11,916 nt of DNA from an uncultured Selenomonadales bacterium (lineage in GTDB: Bacteria; Bacillota; Negativicutes; Selenomonadales; Selenomonadaceae). A program made the translations under genes and the position numbers. Positions 7,871 to 11,916 of the stretch are shown in pieces (positions within the stretch are counted from its first letter, which is position 1; the number at the start of each line of letters is the position of its first letter). The notes beneath the pieces are model-generated. The model searched no databases. It had not been told where the DNA came from and saw only the letters and a list, made by a program, of their open reading frames with translations. Where the stretch lies: positions 1 through 11,916 of the forward strand of contig CALEPR010000044.1 in the NCBI GenBank assembly GCA_937910665.1, read 5' to 3'.

Positions 7871-7915
7871 AATTCTTATCCTCTCTGTCGAAACTTCACA
7901 AAAATTTTTTCAGAA

Positions 7916-7924
7916 ATTATATCA
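7916..7924 (-). promoter_or_regulatory. Extended -10 promoter for the diguanylate cyclase/mutL/hypB cluster
   Basis: On the minus strand this reads TGATATAAT, a perfect TATAAT with the TGn extension. The hexamer 17 nt upstream (CTGTAA, at 7939-7944) is a weak -35. The start codon is about 46 nt downstream. Confidence 0.6.
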
Positions 7925-7951
7925 CAAAATTTTTTTTTTTACAGCGGCAGG

Positions 7952-7980
7952 TAGTATAAATTTTTTAGGCGTGATATAAT
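7952..7980 (+). promoter_or_regulatory. Promoter of prfB (extended -10)
   Basis: TGATATAAT at 7972-7980 is a perfect extended -10. The -35 position at 17-nt spacing (7952-7957, TAGTAT) is poor. The prfB start lies 36 nt downstream. The same decamer GTGATATAAT occurs in the divergent promoter about 50 bp away. Confidence 0.65.
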
Positions 7981-8015
7981 CAATCGATTTTAACAACTAA
8001 AAAGGAAGTGATTGA

Positions 8016-9123
8016 ATGCTTGAAGATAAAAAAGTCGAACTCACCGCACTGCGCGAAAAGCTGAATGAAATGGGGGATTCACTTTGACATCGCTCGCAAG
8101 GAAGAAAAAATTGCAGAACTTGAATACAAAATGGGCGAGCCGACTTTCTGGGACAATCCCGACAGCGCACAAAAAATTACTCAGGAACTGAACGGCTTGA
8201 AGTCTGGTTTGGAAGTTTATAAAAATCTTTTGTCGAAGTTTGACGACGCACAAATTTTACTTGAACTTGCATTGGAAGAAAATGACACTTCGCAGGAAGA
8301 AGAAATTTCTGCCGAGATTGAAAAAATTAAATCCGGTCTGGAAAGTTTGCGTCTGGAAATTTTACTTTCAGAACCTTACGACGCGAACAACGCAATTTTA
8401 ACTTTGCATGCAGGTGCAGGCGGAACAGAGGCGCAAGATTGGACTCAGATGCTTTTGCGAATGTATACGCGTTGGGCGGAGCGTCATGGATTTACAATCG
8501 AAACTGCAGACATTTTGCCGGGCGACGAGGCAGGAATAAAATCTGTGACTTTGTTTGTGAAAGGTCACAACGCTTATGGTTTTTTGAAATCGGAAAAAGG
8601 TATCCATCGACTTGTCAGAATTTCGCCTTTCGATTCAAATGCAAGAAGGCATACTTCCTTTTCTGCCTGTGACATTATGCCGGAGATTGATGACGCTGTT
8701 GAAGTCGACATAAATATGGCAGACGTTCGAGTTGACACTTACCGAGCGAGCGGCGCAGGAGGTCAGCACATTAACAAAACTTCCTCTGCAGTCAGAATGA
8801 CGCATATCCCGACAGGAATTGTTGTCCAATGTCAGAATGAACGCTCTCAACTTCAAAACAAGGAACAATGTTTAAAAATGCTCCGCGCAAAACTTTTTGA
8901 ACTTGAACTTGAGAAGAAGGAAGAAGAAATTGCCAAACTTGAAGGAGACAGAATGAAAATTGAGTGGGGCAGTCAAATTCGCTCTTATGTTTTCCAGCCG
9001 TACACGATGGTTAAAGATTTGCGGACGAATGAAGAAACAGGAAATGTTCAGGCAGTTATGGACGGCGAGATTGATAATTTTATTCGCGCCTACCTCGCAA
9101 TGAAAGCAAATATTTCTGTGTAA
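8016..9123 (+). CDS. prfB: Peptide chain release factor 2 with programmed +1 frameshift
   Basis: RF2 terminates translation at UGA and UAA. Translation starts at ATG 8016 (SD AAGGA at 8002-8006), reads 23 codons to CTT, meets in-frame TGA at 8085, and must shift +1 to continue from GAC at 8086. The full product is 368 aa, close to the 365 of E. coli. The joined sequence is a helical N-terminus (MLEDKKVELTALREKLNEMG, then DSL-DIARKEEK). The codon-reading tripeptide SPF is at about 203-205, and the catalytic GGQ at 248-250 lies in RASGAGGQHINK. The residue four before the first G of GGQ is Ala, the usual efficient form, not the Thr of E. coli K-12. An ATG at 8065 opens the same downstream frame but would lose the regulated N-terminus, so I reject it. 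A divergent gene lies upstream; a repeat and a toxin-antitoxin pair follow. Confidence 0.95.
8072..8088 (+). promoter_or_regulatory. prfB programmed frameshift site
   Basis: GGGGG (8072-8076) is an internal SD-like element, followed by ATTCA and the slip site CTTTGAC (8082-8088). Low RF2 lets the ribosome pause at TGA and slip from CUU to UUU, an autoregulatory loop known from E. coli. The spacer between the G-run and CTT is 5 nt here, against 3 nt in the E. coli element. Confidence 0.9.
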
Positions 9124-9143
9124 TTGTGATGGAAAGATTGAAA

Positions 9144-9202
9144 GTTAGGGGCGGGGAACTAGGGGCTAGATTTTTTCTAACCACTAACATCTAACTACTA
9201 AC
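9144..9202. repeat. Degenerate copy of the heptamer inverted repeat after prfB
   Basis: Arms at 9144-9169 and 9177-9202 pair at 15 of 26 positions, with a short T-rich loop (9170-9176). The layout matches the element at 4353-4425: a G-rich TTAGGGG-type left arm and a CTAACN-type right arm. CTAG-GGG-CTAG followed by ATTTTTT (9159-9176) could act as a weak terminator for prfB. The element lies between prfB and the antitoxin gene. Confidence 0.6.
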
Positions 9203-9222
9203 AACTATTTTGGGGTGATTGT

Positions 9223-9441
9223 ATGTCGGAATACACAATTCAACTTTTTTGGGACGATGAAGCCGAAGTTTGGATTGCAACCAACGACGAAATTCCATTG
9301 GCTCTTGAATCCGATTCACCGGATAAGTTAGTTGAGCGAGTGAAACTTGTTGCGCCTGAAATTATTGCGTTAAATAATCTTGAATGGCGCGACGGTTTGA
9401 ACTTTGTTTACAGCCGGCACGAAAGAATGGCAACTGCATAA
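9223..9441 (+). CDS. DUF1902 (HicB-like) antitoxin
   Basis: This 72-aa protein has the DUF1902 pattern: a short beta-strand start (YTIQLFWDDEAEVWIATND), then EIPLALESDSPDKLVERVKL and a helix ending APEIIALN. This is the partial RNase H-like fold seen in HicB-type antitoxins. It probably binds and neutralises the HicA-like protein encoded by the next gene. The two genes overlap by one base (TAATG at 9439-9443), which indicates translational coupling. There is no obvious C-terminal DNA-binding domain in so short a protein, so promoter autoregulation is uncertain. The SD GGGGTGAT at 9212-9219 is close to the ATG. The antitoxin comes first, the reverse of the classical hicA-hicB order. The pair lies just downstream of a repeat element. 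Confidence 0.8.
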   Translation: MSEYTIQLFWDDEAEVWIATNDEIPLALESDSPDKLVERVKLVAPEIIALNNLEWRDGLNFVYSRHERMATA

Positions 9442-9635
9442 TGGCTGAGTACGAAAAGAAAGTTAGAGTCATCCTTGCCGCAAACGGTTGCAAGTTTGTA
9501 AGGCACGGCAAAGGCTACCACGATATTTGGTACAGTCCAATAAGCAATAAACATTTTGTAGTGGACGGAAAAATAAAATCACGTCACACTGCCAATGAAG
9601 TTATGAAACAGAGCGGAATAAATCACCAATTCTAG
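9441..9635 (+). CDS. HicA-like (YcfA family) mRNA interferase toxin
   Basis: This 64-aa protein is predicted to cleave mRNA when released from its antitoxin. It has the HicA double-stranded-RNA-binding-like pattern: an N-terminal helix (KKVRVILAANGCKFVRHGKG), the likely catalytic His27 in GYHDIW, a beta hairpin (NKHFVVDGKI) and a final helix (ANEVMKQSGI), which resembles the LRSILKQAGL ending of HicA proteins. The typical VP-x-H segment is modified to VVDGKIKSRH. The start at ATG 9441 overlaps the antitoxin stop; a longer in-frame start at 9384 would lie deep inside the antitoxin gene and gives no family match. The next gene's SD overlaps this gene's stop, so a downstream membrane protein may share the transcript. 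Confidence 0.82.
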   Translation: MAEYEKKVRVILAANGCKFVRHGKGYHDIWYSPISNKHFVVDGKIKSRHTANEVMKQSGINHQF

Positions 9636-9649
9636 AGGAGAAAACCACA

Positions 9650-10366
9650 ATGAAAAAATTTTTAACTTTAATGGCGTTTTTGCTGATTGTACTTTTGGTG
9701 ATTTTGGAAATTGTCTTGCCGCGAACTGTAGAAAATCTTTTGCAGGAACAAATTGCAAAGTCTACGGCGGCGCAGGAAATTGATATTGATTTAAGTTCGT
9801 CGCCAAATGCAAAAATTGCGCTCGGCGAAATTGACAAAATTCATGCGGCGGCGAGGCAAGGCAGAATTGGCGAAATAGATTTTACAAATTTATCTCTGGA
9901 AGGCGAAAAAATTCAGCTTGATATGAAAGAAATTTTATTTCCTTCCGCTGAACTTTCCGACAAGGAACGCGCGGACAAAATTTTAAAGTCGGTCGATAAA
10001 CTTGAACTTCATGGAGTTATCGGCGAGGAAGATTTAAAATCTTTTGTCGCGAGGAAAGTTGATAAACTTGAAAATGCTGAAATAAAAATCACGGCGCAGG
10101 AAATTTCTGCAAAAGGACAAGTTAAAATTATGGGGAGAACTGCTGACATTGACTTGGCAGGAATTTTTTTGGTTGACAACGGAAATATTTATTTTCAGGC
10201 GACACGCTTAAATGTAAAAAATGCTCTCTTGCGTCATGTAAACTTGGATAGATTTTTGGGCGAACTGAAAATTTTGGACAGAGAAAGTTTGCCGCCGAAT
10301 TTAAAATTTGATGAAGTTGAACTGCGCGACGGAGAAATTTTATATTCAATTAGGAAAGAGAAATGA
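9650..10366 (+). CDS. DUF2993 (LmeA-like) membrane-anchored protein
   Basis: This 238-aa protein begins with a hydrophobic segment at about 4-23 after KK, a signal peptide or N-terminal anchor, followed by LPRTVENLLQEQI. The rest alternates short beta strands and charged turns, in the pattern of DUF2993 proteins (for example IDIDLSSSPNAKIALGEIDK, then DIDLAGIFLVDNGNIYF, RLNVKNALL and LPPNLKFDEVELRDGEI near the end). The family is thought to bind lipids outside the membrane; the mycobacterial member LmeA acts in cell-envelope glycolipid processing. The role here is unknown. SD GAGGAG (9635-9640) overlaps the stop of the toxin gene, so the two may be cotranscribed. rfbA follows after 52 bp, which fits a loose cell-envelope theme. 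Confidence 0.8.
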   Translation: MKKFLTLMAFLLIVLLVILEIVLPRTVENLLQEQIAKSTAAQEIDIDLSSSPNAKIALGEIDKIHAAARQGRIGEIDFTNLSLEGEKIQLDMKEILFPSAELSDKERADKILKSVDKLELHGVIGEEDLKSFVARKVDKLENAEIKITAQEISAKGQVKIMGRTADIDLAGIFLVDNGNIYFQATRLNVKNALLRHVNLDRFLGELKILDRESLPPNLKFDEVELRDGEILYSIRKEK

Positions 10367-10410
10367 GGAATTTTATTTCCTCACTCCTAACTCCTAATTA
10401 TTAGAAGGAG
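10364..10410 (+). repeat. Hairpin plus CTCCTAA heptamers before rfbA
   Basis: TGAGGAA (10364-10370) pairs perfectly with TTCCTCA (10377-10383) around the loop TTTTAT; the stem begins at the stop codon of the DUF2993 gene. Two CTCCTAA heptamers follow (10384-10397). The second has CTCCT (10391-10395) complementary to AGGAG (10406-10410) in the rfbA SD, with a 10-nt loop. The segment is the reverse complement of the repeat inside mutL at 5021-5053. Confidence 0.6.
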
Positions 10411-10418
10411 GAGATTTT

Positions 10419-11300
10419 ATGATTAAAAAAGGAATAATTTTAGCAGGAGGTTCGGGAACGCGACTTTATCCGCTGACCGAAGTTGTCACGAAACAGTTGA
10501 TGCCGGTTTATGACAAGCCGATGATTTATTATCCGCTGTCGGCTTTGATGTTGGCAGGAATCAAAGAAATTTTAATTATCAACACTCCGCAAGATTCTCA
10601 CCTGTTCAAAACTTTACTCGGCGACGGCTCTCAACTCGGTTTGAAAATTTCCTACGCAGTTCAGCCGAAACCCGAAGGACTTGCTCAAGCATTTTTGATT
10701 GGCGAAGAATTTATCGGCGGCGAAGGTTGCGCGTTGGTTTTGGGCGACAATATTTTTTACGGCACAGATTTTTCAAAACTTGTCAGACATGCGGCAAGCC
10801 AAGACGACGGCGCGACAGTTTTTGCTTACTATGTGAATGATCCGGAAAATTACGGCGTTGTCGAGTTCAATCGCGAAACAGGTCAAGCAATTTCTCTGGA
10901 AGAAAAGCCAAAAGAACCTCGCTCAAATTACGCCGTCACAGGTTTATATTTTTACGACAAAGATATTGTTGACGTTGCGAAGTCTATTAAACCTTCTGCG
11001 CGTGGAGAACTTGAAATTACCGACGTAAATAAAATTTATTTGGAGCGCGGAAAATTGCGCGTGGAAAAAATGCGTCGCGGTTATGCTTGGCTGGATACAG
11101 GAACTCACGAGTCGCTTTTGCAAGCCGGAGAATTTGTCCACACAATCCAACAGCGTCAAGGTTTGAAAGTTTCCTGCATTGAAGAAATTTCCTACAGAAT
11201 GGGTTACATTGATGAGGAACAACTTTTGAAACTTGCCGCACCGCTCGCAAAAAATGAGTATGGAAAATATTTGCAACGTTTGGCGAAACACGGAAAATAA
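10419..11300 (+). CDS. rfbA: Glucose-1-phosphate thymidylyltransferase RmlA
   Basis: RmlA joins glucose-1-phosphate and dTTP to give dTDP-glucose and pyrophosphate, the first step of dTDP-rhamnose synthesis for surface polysaccharides, in the cytoplasm. The 293-aa length is typical. Seen: the nucleotide-binding signature GGSGTRLYPLT (10-20), KQLMPVYDKPM (25-35), the metal Asp110 in VLGDNIFYG, EEKPKEP (161-167), the sugar-binding GLYFYD (175-180), and YAWLDTGTHES with Asp226. The start at ATG 10419 follows the strong SD AAGGAGGAG (10405-10413). The usual partners rfbB, rfbC and rfbD are not downstream; the region after the gene is remnant DNA. The pathway must be completed elsewhere. It could be cotranscribed with the DUF2993 gene. 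Confidence 0.96.
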   Translation: MIKKGIILAGGSGTRLYPLTEVVTKQLMPVYDKPMIYYPLSALMLAGIKEILIINTPQDSHLFKTLLGDGSQLGLKISYAVQPKPEGLAQAFLIGEEFIGGEGCALVLGDNIFYGTDFSKLVRHAASQDDGATVFAYYVNDPENYGVVEFNRETGQAISLEEKPKEPRSNYAVTGLYFYDKDIVDVAKSIKPSARGELEITDVNKIYLERGKLRVEKMRRGYAWLDTGTHESLLQAGEFVHTIQQRQGLKVSCIEEISYRMGYIDEEQLLKLAAPLAKNEYGKYLQRLAKHGK

Positions 11301-11383
11301 TTTTTTTCAGTTTATGATTTCAGGATTACCGAACCTCGCTCGCAGAAAATTTTTTCCAAAAATCAATTTCAGGAGAAAACACA

Positions 11384-11440
11384 ATGAGCAAACTTGATGA
11401 ACTTATTCAAAAACTTTGCTCCGACGGCGTAGAGTTTTAG
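11384..11440 (+). pseudogene. N-terminal stub of a type I restriction specificity subunit (HsdS)
   Basis: After a good SD (AGGAG, 11371-11375) an 18-codon frame reads MSKLDELIQKLCSDGVEF and stops at TAG. This is the stereotyped N-terminus of many HsdS proteins (MSKLDELI..LCPDGVEYK..). No target-recognition domain follows, and no hsdM or hsdR lies nearby. I read it as the remnant of a deleted gene. A short peptide gene in its own right is less likely. The 83 nt between rfbA and this stub hold nothing else I recognise. Confidence 0.65.
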
Positions 11441-11544
11441 AAAAATTTACAGGTTCATCAGAGACGCGAGAAGAGTGCGGGATTTCTTCTGTCTTAACTG
11501 CACATATTGACGAAAAAATTTATTTAAAATCTTTGCGTCACTAA
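11434..11544 (+). other. Unidentified open fragment after the hsdS stub
   Basis: In the frame one base off the hsdS stub, an open stretch reads VLEKFTGSSETREECGISSV and on to ...YLKSLRH before TAA at 11542. Its amino-acid make-up looks like a real C-terminus, but it has no start or SD of its own. It may be the tail of a gene fused to the stub by deletion. I do not recognise it. Confidence 0.25.
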
Positions 11545-11547
11545 AAG

Positions 11548-11576
11548 TTGCAAAAAAGTTTTTGTTATGCTAAAAT
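11548..11576 (+). promoter_or_regulatory. Promoter of the predicted antisense RNA
   Basis: TTGCAA (11548-11553), a 17-nt spacer, then TAAAAT (11571-11576) preceded by TGC, an extended -10. This is the best-formed sigma-A promoter in the window, yet no plus-strand gene follows it. It points into the 3' side of the minus-strand small gene. Confidence 0.6.
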
Positions 11577-11606
11577 TTTTGCGGAAATAAGATATAGATA
11601 ATTTCT

Positions 11607-11621
11607 GACAGTGTCCATTGC
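11607..11621. repeat. 15-nt direct repeat, antitoxin-side copy
   Basis: GACAGTGTCCATTGC is identical to 11796-11810. Here it lies about 25 nt into the predicted plus-strand antisense RNA and has no SD on the minus strand, so this copy is not a functional gene start. Confidence 0.9.
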
Positions 11622-11639
11622 GATCGAAAGATCTGGCGC

Positions 11640-11680
11640 AAAAAAAGCCCCCTTGAGGTTTTGGCTGAACTTCTTGGGGG
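11640..11680 (-). terminator. Rho-independent terminator of the small-peptide gene
   Basis: On the minus strand CCCCC+AA+GAAGTT and AACCTC+AA+GGGGG form an interrupted GC-rich stem around a 7-nt loop, followed by C and seven U residues (11646-11640). It ends the minus-strand transcript about 32 nt after the peptide stop. On the plus strand the same hairpin forms but lacks a following T-run. Confidence 0.8.
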
Positions 11681-11711
11681 TTGCGTCATTTATGAACGCT
11701 AGCAACGGACG

Positions 11712-11807
11712 TTAGTCCTTTCTAACTTTTTTCTTGAGCCAGTCGTAGATGAAGTTTGAGTCAACACCTACGCTAACCCAAAATATTATGTCAAAGACAG
11801 TGTCCAT
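11712..11807 (-). CDS. Fst-like small hydrophobic toxin peptide (31 aa)
   Basis: The 31-codon frame begins MDTVFDIIFWVSVGV and ends YDWLKKKVRKD. It has a short hydrophobic stretch (about 4-15), then the WL motif and a strongly basic tail. Length (33 in Fst of pAD1), the II..xVGV spacing, the WL and the charged tail resemble Fst/Ldr-family type I toxins, which insert into the membrane and disturb it. The Fst proline is absent. The SD AGGAGG lies 9 nt upstream of ATG 11807, in the context GAGGAGGTGAA. A terminator follows, a convergent promoter faces it, and a 15-nt repeat covers the start codon. A harmless small membrane peptide is the alternative. The frame is too short for most gene finders. 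Confidence 0.6.
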   Translation of the reverse strand: MDTVFDIIFWVSVGVDSNFIYDWLKKKVRKD

Positions 11808-11810
11808 TGC
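11796..11810. repeat. 15-nt direct repeat, toxin-side copy
   Basis: Identical to 11607-11621, 189 bp apart. On the minus strand it spans the toxin start codon (GCA-ATG-GAC-ACT-GTC), so an RNA made from the plus-strand copy could pair with the translation start over 15 bases. Confidence 0.9.
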
Positions 11811-11816
11811 ATTTCA

Positions 11817-11838
11817 CCTCCTCTCGCATTAACGGAGG
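11817..11838 (-). promoter_or_regulatory. Inverted repeat that can sequester the toxin SD
   Basis: In the minus-strand mRNA, CCTCC (11838-11834) is complementary to GGAGG (11821-11817) of the SD, with a 12-nt loop. A 5' helix that hides the toxin SD is a known feature of Fst RNAI and other type I toxin mRNAs. The stem core is only 5 GC-rich pairs, with possible wobble extension. Confidence 0.5.
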
Positions 11839-11855
11839 AAAGTGGCAACGCAGAT

Positions 11856-11884
11856 ATTTTAAATTAACTCGTTGTGGGGGTACA
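11856..11884 (-). promoter_or_regulatory. Weak candidate promoter for the small toxin gene
   Basis: Minus-strand TAAAAT (11861-11856) with TGTACC 17 nt upstream (11884-11879, three matches to TTGACA). A start near 11849 would give a leader of about 42 nt that contains the SD-sequestering hairpin. The -35 is poor, so this is tentative. I see nothing else in 11885-11916. Confidence 0.3.
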
Positions 11885-11916
11885 TCAAAAAATTAAAGAT
11901 TTTATATTGTTTGAAT

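Larger units (their letters stand above)
11583..11685 (+). ncRNA. Predicted RNAII-like antisense antitoxin RNA
   Basis: Transcription from the promoter at 11548-11576 should start near 11583. The RNA would carry the direct repeat GACAGTGTCCATTGC (11607-11621), complementary to the start-codon region of the small-peptide mRNA, and then the hairpin at 11648-11680, which overlaps the 3' end of that mRNA. The 3' end is uncertain: no T-run follows the hairpin on this strand, so the RNA may instead run to a weak hairpin plus TTTTTT at 11711-11732. No long ORF or good SD lies on it. The layout matches RNAII of the pAD1 par locus. Confidence 0.45.

Noticed and set aside
8065..8087. ATG at 8065 as prfB start
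   Set aside because: The conserved RF2 N-terminus and the CTTTGAC frameshift site show that translation starts at 8016; 8065 would give a non-conserved leader.
9384..9440. ATG at 9384 as start of the HicA-like toxin
   Set aside because: It overlaps the antitoxin gene and adds residues with no family match; ATG 9441 is coupled to the antitoxin stop.
11301..11383. Terminator after rfbA
   Set aside because: A T-run follows the stop, but I see no stem before it.
11607..11621. A second, minus-strand copy of the small toxin gene starting in the antitoxin-side repeat
   Set aside because: Only the 15-nt start region is shared, there is no SD, and the reading frame downstream does not resemble the toxin.

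Overview
The window looks like a low-to-moderate GC Firmicutes-type genome with strong AGGAGG-type ribosome binding sites, TTG and GTG starts, a LytTR regulator and a DUF1902/HicA pair. A member of the Negativicutes (Selenomonas-like) is my best guess; this is inference, since no rRNA or other phylogenetic marker is present. AAAATTTT-type tracts are very frequent, even inside genes. 

Layout, left to right. Positions 61-3605 (+) encode a cytoplasmic hybrid sensor histidine kinase with two receiver domains, followed after 20 bp by a LytTR DNA-binding response regulator. Positions 3677-7870 (-) hold a likely operon in the order diguanylate cyclase, mutL, hypB. It converges on the two-component pair and starts from an extended -10 promoter at about 7916-7924. 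A divergent promoter at about 7972-7980 drives prfB (8016-9123, +), which carries the programmed +1 frameshift of release factor 2. Next on + come a small antitoxin/toxin pair (DUF1902 then HicA-like), a secreted or anchored DUF2993 protein, and rfbA (rmlA), the dTDP-sugar synthesis enzyme. 

The right end (11301-11916) is a remnant and accessory zone. It holds an 18-codon stub of a type I restriction specificity gene (hsdS), then a compact locus that I read as an Fst/par-like type I toxin-antitoxin system. A 31-aa hydrophobic/basic peptide gene lies on the minus strand with a strong, possibly sequestered SD. A good promoter faces it on the plus strand. A rho-independent terminator hairpin lies between the two, and a perfect 15-nt direct repeat sits near the 5' end of both transcripts, so the antisense RNA would be complementary to the toxin start-codon region. 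This is the most interesting element in the window. 

A second theme is a family of short heptamer-like repeats (TTAGGAG/TTAGGGG and complements), often folded as inverted repeats. They lie between hypB and mutL, after prfB, before rfbA, and in frame inside the disordered linker of MutL. Two of the copies place a CTCCT motif just upstream of the SD of hypB and rfbA.
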